From an uncultured Clostridium sp. (GTDB taxonomy: Bacteria; Bacillota; Clostridia; Clostridiales; Clostridiaceae), in assembly GCA_900539375.1 (NCBI GenBank), contig UQBY01000019.1, positions 1 to 64,000 on the forward strand: a stretch of DNA of 64,000 nucleotides. The letters run 5' to 3'. The notes under the pieces are model-generated. The model did no database searches and was not told the DNA's origin. It was given only the letters and a program-made list of their open reading frames with translations. Position 1 is the first letter of the stretch; each line of letters begins with the position of its first letter. Shown here piece after piece: positions 33,911-42,283 of this stretch. The position numbers and the translations under genes were made by a program.

Positions 33911-34704
33911 AGGATATTACTATAGGACAATATATACCAGGGGAATCTTTTGTACATAAATTAGATCCTAGAACAAAAATAATAATTGCAATGATGTTTA
34001 TTGTAACACTATTTATAATGAACAAGTTTGTAGGATATATTTTTGTTGTTGCATTTTTAGCAGCTATAATAATTAATTCAAAAGTGTCATTAAGTTTTAT
34101 ATTTAAAGGATTAAAACCTATTTTTATATTGATTATTATAACAGCAATTTTAAATATATTAATGACAACAGGAACTCCTGAAACTTTAATTTTTAAATGG
34201 AAATTTATTAAGGTATATACTGAAGGATTAAGATTAGCTGGATTTATGGCATTAAGACTTATATTTTTAATTGTTGGAACATCTTTATTAACATTAACAA
34301 CATCACCTATAGAATTAACAGATGGAATAGAAAGACTTTTAAGACCAATAGGAAAATCTTTAGCACATGAATTAGCTATGATGATGACTATAGCCTTAAG
34401 ATTTATTCCAACTTTAACTGAAGAAACTGATAAAATAATGAAAGCACAAAAAGCAAGAGGTGCTGATTTTGAAACAGGTAGTTTAATTCAAAAGGCAAAA
34501 AGTTTAGTTCCTTTATTAGTTCCACTATTTATAAGTTCCTTTAGAAGAGCAGATGAACTTGCAATGGCTATGGAATCTAGATGTTATAGAGGTGGAGAAG
34601 GAAGAACAAGAATGAAAGAATTACATTTTTCATCAAAGGATTCAATTGCTTTTATAATATTTGGTTTATTATTTATATCAAGCTTTGTAGTGAGATTTGC
34701 TTAG
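33904..34704 (+). CDS. ecfT: ECF transporter transmembrane subunit EcfT
   Basis: EcfT is the membrane scaffold joining the two ATPases to exchangeable S-components. The 266 residues have about five to six hydrophobic segments and the two coupling motifs with the Ala-Arg-Gly signature (KAQKARGADFE, and a second at MAMESRCYRGG). No S-component gene is adjacent, in line with a shared group II module. Confidence 0.95.
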   Translation: MLKDITIGQYIPGESFVHKLDPRTKIIIAMMFIVTLFIMNKFVGYIFVVAFLAAIIINSKVSLSFIFKGLKPIFILIIITAILNILMTTGTPETLIFKWKFIKVYTEGLRLAGFMALRLIFLIVGTSLLTLTTSPIELTDGIERLLRPIGKSLAHELAMMMTIALRFIPTLTEETDKIMKAQKARGADFETGSLIQKAKSLVPLLVPLFISSFRRADELAMAMESRCYRGGEGRTRMKELHFSSKDSIAFIIFGLLFISSFVVRFA

Positions 34705-34719
34705 AACATGAGGTAAGTT

Positions 34720-35454
34720 ATGAGAAATGTTAAATTAACAATAGAATATGATGGAACTAACTATTGTGGATGGCAAAAGCAAAATAATGAAAAAACAATA
34801 CAAGAAGAGATTGAAAAAGCTATATATAAAGCTGTCGGAGAGATTGTAGAGGTTATAGGAAGCTCTAGAACTGATGCTGGAGTACATGCAAGAAAAATGG
34901 TAGCAAATTTTAAAACAAATGCTACCATTCCTTTTGATAAGTTTAAATATGCAATTAATGATAAACTTCCAGATGATATAGCAATAATAGAGTCAGAGGA
35001 AGTTAGTGAAGATTTTCATGCAAGATATGATAGCAAGGGAAAAACTTATTGTTATAGTATAATTAATAGACAACAAAAACCAGCTATAGGGCGCAATTAT
35101 GTATATCATTTTAAGTGGGATTTAGATATTGAAAAGATGAGAGAGGCTTGTAAGTACTTTATAGGAAAACATGATTTTAAAGCATTTAGGTCACTAGGAA
35201 GTTCTGTTAAAACTACAGAAAGAACCATTAAAGAGTTATATATAGAATCTGAAGGAGAAAAAATAAATATATTTATTACTGCAGATGGATTTTTATATAA
35301 TATGGTAAGAATAATAGTTGGAACACTACTTAAAGTAGGAAGAGGAAAGATTCCTATAGAGGATATAGAAAAAATTATCCTTTTAGGAGATAGAAAGAAG
35401 GCAGGACCTTGCGTTCCAGCCCAAGGGTTAATTTTAGAAAAAGTTTATTATTAA
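34720..35454 (+). CDS. truA: tRNA pseudouridine(38-40) synthase TruA
   Basis: TruA converts uridines 38-40 of the tRNA anticodon arm to pseudouridine. The 244-residue protein has the catalytic Asp motif SSRTDAGVHA (about residues 48-57), the N-terminal YDGTNYCGWQKQ and the C-terminal FLYNMVRIIVGTLLKVGRG. It follows ecfT by 15 bases, the standard Firmicute order ecfA1-ecfA2-ecfT-truA-rplM-rpsI. Confidence 0.97.
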   Translation: MRNVKLTIEYDGTNYCGWQKQNNEKTIQEEIEKAIYKAVGEIVEVIGSSRTDAGVHARKMVANFKTNATIPFDKFKYAINDKLPDDIAIIESEEVSEDFHARYDSKGKTYCYSIINRQQKPAIGRNYVYHFKWDLDIEKMREACKYFIGKHDFKAFRSLGSSVKTTERTIKELYIESEGEKINIFITADGFLYNMVRIIVGTLLKVGRGKIPIEDIEKIILLGDRKKAGPCVPAQGLILEKVYY

Positions 35455-35468
35455 TTTAAATAAAATTG

Positions 35469-35497
35469 TTGACACGCCCGTAAGCGTGTATTATAAT
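35469..35497 (+). promoter_or_regulatory. rplM-rpsI promoter with GC-rich inverted repeat
   Basis: Perfect TTGACA (35469-35474), 17 bases and TATAAT (35492-35497). ACACGC (35472-35477) and GCGTGT (35484-35489) form a 6-bp inverted repeat covering the -35 end and spacer. The leader of about 110 bases (35505-35614) has no obvious long stem. Confidence 0.85.
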
Positions 35498-35614
35498 AAA
35501 TTTGTTTGTTAGAAAAGTTTATGTATAAGAGGCTTGTTAATAGTGAGTCTTAACATAAAGAAATACTTATTTAAAGTATATAATAAAAAAGTAAGAATTA
35601 TAGGAGGTAAACAG

Positions 35615-36049
35615 ATGAAATCATACATCGCAAAGCCACAAGAAGTAGAAAGAAAATGGTATGTTGTAGATGCTGCTGGTAAGCCACTAGGAAGAGTAGC
35701 TAGCCAAGTTGCTTCAATATTAAGAGGAAAGAATAAACCAACATTTACACCAAATGTTGACTGCGGAGATTTCGTAATAGTTATTAATGCAGAAAAGGTT
35801 GTTTTAACTGGTAAAAAGTTAGATCAAAAATTCATGAGAAAACACAGCTTATATCCAGGTGGATTAAAGGAAACTCCTTATAGAGAAGTTTTAGAAAAGA
35901 AACCTGAATTTGCATTTGAAGAAGCAGTAAGAAGAATGCTTCCAAAGGGTGTTTTAGGAAGACAAATGTTAAAGAAATTAAAGGTTGTTAGAGGCGAAGA
36001 ACATAATCATGAAGCTCAAAAACCAGAAGTACTTGAATTAAAGTACTAA
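35615..36049 (+). CDS. rplM: 50S ribosomal protein L13
   Basis: L13 is an early 50S assembly protein. 144 residues starting MKSYIAKPQEVERKWYVVDA, with the conserved GRVASQVASILRGKNKPTFTP and MLPKGVLGRQMLKKLKV. The frame is open back to 35534, but AGGAGGT at 35602-35608 fixes ATG 35615. Confidence 0.97.
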   Translation: MKSYIAKPQEVERKWYVVDAAGKPLGRVASQVASILRGKNKPTFTPNVDCGDFVIVINAEKVVLTGKKLDQKFMRKHSLYPGGLKETPYREVLEKKPEFAFEEAVRRMLPKGVLGRQMLKKLKVVRGEEHNHEAQKPEVLELKY

Positions 36050-36076
36050 TTTTCGCTAGAGAGGAGGAATAAATAA

Positions 36077-36469
36077 ATGGCAAAAGTTCAATATATGGGT
36101 ACTGGAAGAAGAAAGAAATCAATCGCAAGAGTAAGACTTGTACCAGGAAACGGAAATGTTACAATAAATAAGAGAGACATCCAAGACTACTTTGGATTAG
36201 AAACTTTAAGAATGATTGTTAATCAACCATTAGTTTTAACTGCTACTAAGGATAAGTTTGATGTATTAGTTAATGTACATGGTGGTGGATTCACAGGTCA
36301 AGCTGGAGCTATAAGACATGGAATCACTAGAGCTTTAATAAAGGCTGATGAAGCATTAAAGCCAGAATTAAAGAAAGCAGGATTTGTTACTAGAGATCCA
36401 AGAATGAAGGAAAGAAAGAAATACGGTCTTAAGAAGGCTAGAAAGTCTCCACAATTCTCAAAGAGATAG
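36077..36469 (+). CDS. rpsI: 30S ribosomal protein S9
   Basis: S9 has a C-terminal tail that touches P-site tRNA; here it ends in the invariant KARKSPQFSKR. The 130 residues include GTGRRKKSIARVRLVPGNG and GQAGAIRHGI. GAGGAGG precedes ATG 36077. Second and last gene of the rplM operon. Confidence 0.98.
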   Translation: MAKVQYMGTGRRKKSIARVRLVPGNGNVTINKRDIQDYFGLETLRMIVNQPLVLTATKDKFDVLVNVHGGGFTGQAGAIRHGITRALIKADEALKPELKKAGFVTRDPRMKERKKYGLKKARKSPQFSKR

Positions 36470-36485
36470 TATTTACTATTTTATA

Positions 36486-36521
36486 TTCTCACAAACCTTT
36501 GTGTTTGTGGGAATTTTTTTT
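36486..36521 (+). terminator. Intrinsic terminator after rpsI
   Basis: An 11-bp stem with one G-U pair (36486-36496 with 36503-36513) and a CTTTGT loop is followed by eight T bases. Confidence 0.9.
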
Positions 36522-36610
36522 ATATGAAATTATATAAAATTTATTAATTTTTTGTTTATAGCCACTTTATTTTTTTAGTACTTAAAAATTTTATTTATTA
36601 TGTTTAAATA

Positions 36611-36670
36611 TTAAATCTATGTTAAAAATATTAATAATACATTAAAAATATTAACAATAGTTTATAAATC
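36611..36670 (+). repeat. Three tandem 20-bp TTAA repeats (PHO-box-like)
   Basis: Units at 36611-36630, 36631-36650 and 36651-36670 each begin TTAA; neighbours agree at 15 of 20 positions. Within the first two units a second TTAA follows 11 bases after the first, the spacing of PhoP/PhoB direct-repeat sites. The array lies 48 bases before a phosphate transporter gene. The gap 36522-36717 holds nothing else recognisable. Confidence 0.55.
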
Positions 36671-36717
36671 AAGTAAACTAAAAGAGAACAAAATATTTAT
36701 ATTGGAGGAGAAATGAT

Positions 36718-38328
36718 ATGGAATCGATAATGATTGTCATAACATTACTTGGTGGTCTAGGTTTATTTGTATATGGAATGAAACTTATGGGAGATGGCCT
36801 AGAAAATGCAGCAGGAGATGGATTAAAGAAAATACTTGAAAAGGTAACAAGTAATCCAATTACAGCAGTTTTAATAGGAGCAGCTGTAACAGCAGTAATA
36901 CAAAGTAGTAGTGCTACTACAGTAATGGTTGTAGGATTTGTTAATGCTGGTTTAATGAATTTAACTCAAGCAGTAGGAATAATAATGGGTGCTAACATAG
37001 GAACAACAATTACAGCTCAGTTAGTAGCATTCAAATTAGATGAAATTGCTCCACTTTTTGTTTTTATAGGTGCAGCAATAGTTATGTTCGCAAAAGGCAA
37101 GAAGAGAAAAGAAATAGGAAATATTATACTTGGTTTTGGTATATTATTTACTGGAATGGGCATAATGAGTTCTTCAATGGAACCTCTTACTAACTCAGAA
37201 GTTTTTAAAGAAGTATTAGTTACAATAGGTGATAATTGGCCAATTGGTATTTTAGCAGGAGCTGTAATAACAGCAGTTCTTCAAAGTTCATCAGCTACTA
37301 CTGGTATTTTAGTTGGACTTGCAACAGCTGGAGCCATAGACATAAAAATAGCATTACCAATTGTTTTTGGATGTAATATAGGAACTTGTGTAACAGCAAT
37401 ATTATCAAGTGTAGGAGCTAATAAAACCGCTCACAAGGCAGCAGCAATGCATTTAATATTTAATATTTTAGGAACAATTATATTTATACCATTTTTAGGA
37501 ATACTAGGAGATTTTGTTTATAAATTAAGTCCTAATGATGTGCAAAGACAAATAGCAAATGCACATACTGTATTTAATATAGTTAATACAATGATTATGC
37601 TTCCTTTTAGTAAATATTTAATTATTATAGTAAATAAAATAATCCCAGGTGATGATGAAGAAGAAAAGATGGGAGTAAAATACATAGATGATAGATTACT
37701 TGAAACTCCAGTAATTGCAGAGGCTCAAGTAATAAAAGAAACAGTAAGAATGGCAAATAAATCTAAAAAAGCTCTTGAATTGTCAATGAAAGCCTTTATG
37801 GAAGGTGATGAAGCAATCATAAAAAAAGCTTATGATAATGAAGATTTAATAAATTTATTAGAAGAAGAAATAACTAAATTCTTAGTAAAATTGTCAAAAA
37901 GAGATATAGCTGAAAATGAAAAGACAATTCTTGCATCAACTTTTCATGTAATAACTGATATTGAAAGAATAGGGGACCATGCAAAAAACATAGTAGAATT
38001 AGCTACAGAAAAAATGGAAAAGAATTTAAAGTATACTGATGATGCTATAAAAGAATTAAATGAAATTTATAATTACACAGCTAAGGCATTAGATATTGCT
38101 ATAAGTAGTTATGAAAATAAAGACCCAGAAAAAGCAAAGACAATAGAGGAAGTAGAGGCAAGTATTGATTCTGCACAAGAAAGATTTAGAACAGAACATA
38201 TTAAAAGATTGTATGAAGATAGATGTACAGCCTATACAGGTGCTATATTCTTAGATTTAATAAGTAACTTTGAAAGAATAGGAGACCATTCAACTAATAT
38301 TGCTCAAAGTGTTATAGATAACTATTAA
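36718..38328 (+). CDS. Na/Pi cotransporter family protein with PhoU-like domain
   Basis: A probable sodium-coupled phosphate transporter. The 536-residue protein holds two inverted repeats of the Na/Pi fold, each with the signature QSSSATT (about residues 62-68 and 192-198), across some eight to nine membrane segments in the first 310 residues. The last 200 residues are helical and resemble two PhoU half-domains (around IERIGDHAKNI and FERIGDHSTNI). GGAGGAG precedes ATG 36718. It is a single-gene unit with its own terminator; the upstream repeats suggest phosphate control. Confidence 0.9.
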   Translation: MESIMIVITLLGGLGLFVYGMKLMGDGLENAAGDGLKKILEKVTSNPITAVLIGAAVTAVIQSSSATTVMVVGFVNAGLMNLTQAVGIIMGANIGTTITAQLVAFKLDEIAPLFVFIGAAIVMFAKGKKRKEIGNIILGFGILFTGMGIMSSSMEPLTNSEVFKEVLVTIGDNWPIGILAGAVITAVLQSSSATTGILVGLATAGAIDIKIALPIVFGCNIGTCVTAILSSVGANKTAHKAAAMHLIFNILGTIIFIPFLGILGDFVYKLSPNDVQRQIANAHTVFNIVNTMIMLPFSKYLIIIVNKIIPGDDEEEKMGVKYIDDRLLETPVIAEAQVIKETVRMANKSKKALELSMKAFMEGDEAIIKKAYDNEDLINLLEEEITKFLVKLSKRDIAENEKTILASTFHVITDIERIGDHAKNIVELATEKMEKNLKYTDDAIKELNEIYNYTAKALDIAISSYENKDPEKAKTIEEVEASIDSAQERFRTEHIKRLYEDRCTAYTGAIFLDLISNFERIGDHSTNIAQSVIDNY

Positions 38329-38334
38329 GATAGT

Positions 38335-38366
38335 AAAGACTGCGAAAAATCGTGGTCTTTATTTTA
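38335..38366 (+). terminator. Terminator after the Na/Pi cotransporter gene
   Basis: AAAGAC (38335-38340) and GTCTTT (38355-38360) pair, with an inner CG/CG and a mismatch, followed by ATTTTA. Moderate strength. Confidence 0.6.
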
Positions 38367-38512
38367 ATGTTAAAAAGTCATATCAATTTCTAGTACATGA
38401 ATAACAAGCTAAGTTTAATAGCTGAAATAAATTTAAAAATTTTATTTCTTTTCGAATAAAAAATTATAAAAGGGTTAATAATATTTATATAAAGCATTAC
38501 GGAGGCATGCAT

Positions 38513-39190
38513 ATGAGGTTAAAAAAATATTATATTACTCTTATTATGATTATATTAGCAATTGTAAGCATTCCTATAAATATTTCTGCTAAAAATACTA
38601 ATACAAAAAAAGATAAAAAAGAAGAGATAAAGGGAATAATATTAATTGATCCAGGTCATGGAGGAATAGATGGAGGAGCTAAATCTTCTAATGGAACAAT
38701 TGAAAAAGATATAAATTTACAAATAAGCAATAGACTAAAAGAAAAACTAGAAACAGAAGGGTATAAAGTGTATTTAACTAGAGAAGATGATAAAGAATTA
38801 TCCACTAGAAAAGTTGAAGATTTAGATAGTCGTTGTAAAATGAAAAAAGAGGTTAATTGTGATATTTTTATATCAATACATCAAAATAAATTTACAAATC
38901 CAAGATGTTATGGAGCACAAGTATGGTATGCAGATAATGAAAAAAGTACAAAATTAGGTGAATTAATACAAGTAGGATTAAAAGAAAAAGTTCAAGATGG
39001 AAATACAAGACTTGCAAAAAATGCAAAAAATCAATATAGAATTTTAAGAGATGGTTATGATGGTGCTTCAGTAATAGTTGAATGTGGTTTTATTTCAAAT
39101 TCTGAAGAAGAGGAGAGATTAAAAACAGAAGAACATCAAAATCAGATTGTAGATGGAATTACAGAAGGCATAAAAAATTATTTTAAATAA
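38513..39190 (+). CDS. cwlD: N-acetylmuramoyl-L-alanine amidase CwlD
   Basis: CwlD works with PdaA to make the muramic-delta-lactam of spore cortex, needed for germination. The 225-residue protein has an N-terminal signal/anchor segment (YYITLIMIILAIVSIPI) and an Amidase_3 domain with zinc ligands in IDPGHGG, the Glu of GTIEKDINL and SIHQN, and the catalytic Glu in VIVECGF. ATG 38513 is 7 bases after GGAGG; ATG 38507 is too close. cwlD after rpsI is a recurrent Firmicute arrangement, although here a transporter gene intervenes. Confidence 0.88.
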   Translation: MRLKKYYITLIMIILAIVSIPINISAKNTNTKKDKKEEIKGIILIDPGHGGIDGGAKSSNGTIEKDINLQISNRLKEKLETEGYKVYLTREDDKELSTRKVEDLDSRCKMKKEVNCDIFISIHQNKFTNPRCYGAQVWYADNEKSTKLGELIQVGLKEKVQDGNTRLAKNAKNQYRILRDGYDGASVIVECGFISNSEEEERLKTEEHQNQIVDGITEGIKNYFK

Positions 39191-39286
39191 AAAACTACTC
39201 CACCTTACTTGTATATAAAATTAAAAATTACTTGTAAACTATACAAAAAAGAAATACACTATTATTAGATTATGGAGGTGGAGAGT

Positions 39287-40129
39287 TTGAGAGAAATTAA
39301 TGTTAAAGAGATAGAAAACGCTGTTAGAAATTTGAGTATAGAAGCTAACTATTATGTTGGTGAAGATATAAAGGATGCTTTAATTGAGTTTAAGAAAAAT
39401 GAACCATTTAAAATTGCAGAAGAAGTTCTTGATAAAATTATTTTAAATGATGAAATAGCTTGCAAAGAACAAATGCCTATGTGTCAAGATACAGGTATGG
39501 CTTGTGTCTTTTTAGAAATTGGACAAGATGTTCATTTTGTTGGAGGACTATTAGAGGATGCTATTAATGAAGGTGTAAGAAGAGGTTATGAAGAAGGATA
39601 TTTAAGAAAATCTGTAGTTAAAGACCCTATTGATAGAGTAAATACAAAAGATAATACACCAGCAATAATATATTATGATATAGTTCCTGGTGATAAGGTT
39701 AAAATTACTTTAGCACCTAAAGGCTTTGGTTCTGAAAATATGAGTAGAATAGGAATGCTTAAACCAGCAGATGGATTAGAAGGAGTTAAAAAGTTTATAA
39801 TAGACACAGTAGAACAAGCAGGGCCAAATCCATGTCCTCCTATGGTTATTGGAGTTGGTATAGGTGGCACTTTTGATAAGGCTGCATATTTAGCTAAAAA
39901 AGCTTTACTTAGACCTATAAATGTTAGAAATTCAAATGAGTTTTATAAGAATTTAGAAGAAGAATTATTAGAAAAAATAAATAAACTTGGTATAGGGCCA
40001 CAAGGCTTTGGAGGAAGAACTACTGCATTGGGATTAAATATAGAAACTTATCCAACACATATAGCAGGTCTTCCAGTAGCAGTAAATATAAATTGTCATG
40101 CTACAAGACATAAAGATATAACTTTATAG
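39287..40129 (+). CDS. fumA: Class I fumarate hydratase (or tartrate dehydratase), alpha subunit
   Basis: This is the Fe-S-dependent, two-subunit type that interconverts fumarate and malate. The 280 residues have the cluster cysteine motif MCQDTGMAC, a second Cys in GPNPCPPMVIG and a third in NINCHATRH, matching the three [4Fe-4S] ligands of the family. Start is TTG 39287, eight bases after GGAGGTGG; ATG 39272 would overlap it. The beta subunit follows after 13 bases. L-tartrate dehydratase shares the fold and cannot be excluded. Confidence 0.85.
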   Translation: MREINVKEIENAVRNLSIEANYYVGEDIKDALIEFKKNEPFKIAEEVLDKIILNDEIACKEQMPMCQDTGMACVFLEIGQDVHFVGGLLEDAINEGVRRGYEEGYLRKSVVKDPIDRVNTKDNTPAIIYYDIVPGDKVKITLAPKGFGSENMSRIGMLKPADGLEGVKKFIIDTVEQAGPNPCPPMVIGVGIGGTFDKAAYLAKKALLRPINVRNSNEFYKNLEEELLEKINKLGIGPQGFGGRTTALGLNIETYPTHIAGLPVAVNINCHATRHKDITL

Positions 40130-40142
40130 GAGGAATTTTGTT

Positions 40143-40700
40143 ATGGAAATTAAGCTTACAACACCACTAACAGAAGAGAAAACTAAGAATTTAAAAGCTG
40201 GAGATAGTGTTTTATTATCTGGTGTTTTATATACAGGAAGAGATGCAGCTCATAAAAGACTTATAGATTTATTAGACCAAGGAAAAGAATTACCTATAAA
40301 CGTAAAGGATGAAGTAATATATTATGTTGGTCCAAGCCCAGCTAAGCCAGGAATGGTAATAGGTTCTGCAGGTCCTACAACTAGTTACAGAATGGACCCA
40401 TATGCACCAAGATTATTAGATTTAGGATTAAAAGGAATGATTGGAAAAGGTGCAAGAAATCAAGAAGTAATTGATGCTATTGTAAGAAATAAAGCTGTTT
40501 ACTTTGGAGCCATTGGAGGAGCTGCTGCACTTATTGGAAAAAGTATAGTTAGTTCAAAAATAATAGCATATGAAGATTTAGGTGCAGAAGCTATAAGAAA
40601 AATAGAAGTAAAAGATATGCCCTTAGTTGTTATTATAGATAGTGAAGGAACAAATCTTTATGAAACTGGAAAGAAAGAATATCTAAATTCTCAAAAGTAA
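40143..40700 (+). CDS. fumB: Class I fumarate hydratase (or tartrate dehydratase), beta subunit
   Basis: The 185-residue beta subunit completes the heterodimer active site. It has the family motifs GPSPAKPGMVIGSAGPTTSYRMD (quoted in part), GLKGMIGKGA and YFGAIGGAAAL. AGGAGG stands before ATG 40143 and a strong terminator follows. In an anaerobe the pair most likely feeds an incomplete, partly reductive citric acid branch. Confidence 0.85.
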   Translation: MEIKLTTPLTEEKTKNLKAGDSVLLSGVLYTGRDAAHKRLIDLLDQGKELPINVKDEVIYYVGPSPAKPGMVIGSAGPTTSYRMDPYAPRLLDLGLKGMIGKGARNQEVIDAIVRNKAVYFGAIGGAAALIGKSIVSSKIIAYEDLGAEAIRKIEVKDMPLVVIIDSEGTNLYETGKKEYLNSQK

Positions 40701-40723
40701 GTATATTTTAAGTGAAATGATGG

Positions 40724-40765
40724 AGCTGTGGTATTAAAAATTTTTATGCCACAGCTTTAGTTTTA
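40724..40765 (+). terminator. Terminator after the fumarase genes
   Basis: An 11-bp stem with one G-U pair (40724-40734 and 40746-40756) and a TAAAAATTTTT loop, followed by TTAGTTTTAAT. Confidence 0.75.
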
Positions 40766-40831
40766 ATATAAAAAATTATTTAAGAAATATTCTAAGGTTT
40801 TTGATATAATTTTTTGCAAATATAATGTAAC

Positions 40832-40860
40832 TTGAAAAAGTCATTTAACTTTAGCATAAT
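40832..40860 (+). promoter_or_regulatory. Promoter for the TPR/two-component operon
   Basis: TTGAAA (40832-40837), a 17-base spacer and CATAAT (40855-40860). Transcription would start close to the AGAGGTG at 40869-40875. Confidence 0.6.
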
Positions 40861-40883
40861 AAATAATAGAAGAGGTGAAAGTT

Positions 40884-41585
40884 ATGAAGAAAAAATCTAG
40901 AATTGAATTACCAGGTAATTTAAGAGCAAAGAAAATAATATTAATTTTACTTGTAATATTAGTAATCCTTATATTAATAATTAATGGCATGGAAAATAGA
41001 AAAGATGAATCAAATTTATCAAATAAATCTAATTCACAAATAATAAAATCTCAAGAAAGTAGTGATACAGAAACTAATAAAGAAGAAAGTAATACAATAG
41101 AAGAATCTTTATATGAGGAAGCAAGAAATTTATTTTTTAATGAAAGAAATTATGAAAAAACTATAGAAAAAGCTAATGAAATAGTAAATCAGTTTCCAGA
41201 AAGTTATAAAGCTTATAATATAAGAGGGATAGCTAAGGCATATAATGGTGATTTTCATGAGGGAATGAAAGATATAGATAAAGCTTTAGATTTAAATTCA
41301 GAATTTGGATATGCAAGGTTTAATAAAGCTTTAAATTATGAGCTTTATGGAGAATATGATAATGCTTTGACATGGTATGATAAAGCTTTAGAAGTTGAAG
41401 ATTATGTTTGGAGCTATTATGGAAAGGCTTCTATTTATGGTAGAAGAGGAGATGTGGAAAATACAATTAAATATTTAAAAATAGCAATATCAATGGATAG
41501 TTCTGTGAAAGATGAAGCAAAAACAGAATCAGATTTTGATAATGTAAGGAATTCTAAAGAATTTCAAGATTTAATAAATAACTAA
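40884..41585 (+). CDS. Membrane-anchored tetratricopeptide-repeat protein
   Basis: Function unknown; TPR proteins mediate protein-protein contacts. The 233 residues have a short basic N-terminus, one membrane segment (about residues 16-36, KIILILLVILVILILIING core), a Ser/Asn/Glu-rich linker (about 38-75), then at least three TPR-like helical pairs (about 78-215). The bulk would lie outside the membrane. ATG 40884 is nine bases after AGAGGTG. It is 14 bases upstream of a response regulator and kinase, so it may act as an accessory sensor for them; that is inference. Confidence 0.7.
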   Translation: MKKKSRIELPGNLRAKKIILILLVILVILILIINGMENRKDESNLSNKSNSQIIKSQESSDTETNKEESNTIEESLYEEARNLFFNERNYEKTIEKANEIVNQFPESYKAYNIRGIAKAYNGDFHEGMKDIDKALDLNSEFGYARFNKALNYELYGEYDNALTWYDKALEVEDYVWSYYGKASIYGRRGDVENTIKYLKIAISMDSSVKDEAKTESDFDNVRNSKEFQDLINN

Positions 41586-41599
41586 GGAGTGAACTTATT

Positions 41600-42283
41600 A
41601 TGTTTAATGTTTTAGTAGTAGATGATGAAAAAGAAATAAGAGATGCTATAGAAATATATTTAAGAGGAGAAAACTTAAATATAATAAAAGCTGGAGATGG
41701 AGTTGAAGCACTAGAATTATTAGAAAGTAATAATATACATTTGATAATTTTAGATGTAATGATGCCAAAACTTGATGGAATAAAAACATGTCTTGAAATA
41801 AGAAAAAATAGAAACATTCCTATAATAATGCTATCAGCAAAGGGAGAAGATTCTGATAAAATATTAGGACTAAATGTTGGTGCAGATGATTATATGACAA
41901 AGCCATTTAACAATATGGAGCTTGTTGCAAGAGTAAAATCTCAATTAAGAAGATATGATAAACCTCTTAATATAGGTGGAGATGGAATAATAAAGGTTAG
42001 AGATTTAGTTATAGATGAAGTGGCTAAAAAGGTAATTGTAAGAGGTGTTGATGTAAAAGCTACAGCAACAGAATATAAGATTTTACATTTACTTGCATCT
42101 AATTTAGGAAAAACTTTTTCTATAAAAGAAATATATGAAAAGGTATGGGAAGAAAATTTTTATAAAAGTGAGAACACAGTAACTGTACACATAAGAAGAA
42201 TAAGAGAAAAAATAGAAATAAATACTAAAGAGCCAGAATATATCAAGGTGGTGTGGGGTATTGGCTACAAAATTGAAAAATAG
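41600..42283 (+). CDS. OmpR-family response regulator
   Basis: A DNA-binding response regulator. The 227 residues have a receiver domain (acidic pair Asp8/Asp9, phosphoacceptor Asp52 in ILDVMMP, conserved Lys in TKPF) and a C-terminal winged helix (about 130-225, with ENTVTVHIRRIREKIE). AAGGAGTG stands before ATG 41600. It overlaps the kinase gene by 23 bases. Target genes are not evident. Confidence 0.93.
   Translation: MFNVLVVDDEKEIRDAIEIYLRGENLNIIKAGDGVEALELLESNNIHLIILDVMMPKLDGIKTCLEIRKNRNIPIIMLSAKGEDSDKILGLNVGADDYMTKPFNNMELVARVKSQLRRYDKPLNIGGDGIIKVRDLVIDEVAKKVIVRGVDVKATATEYKILHLLASNLGKTFSIKEIYEKVWEENFYKSENTVTVHIRRIREKIEINTKEPEYIKVVWGIGYKIEK

Noticed and set aside
36522..36717. CRISPR array, considered because of the tandem 20-bp units
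   Set aside because: Units are contiguous without spacers, A/T-rich and only three in number; no cas gene is near.
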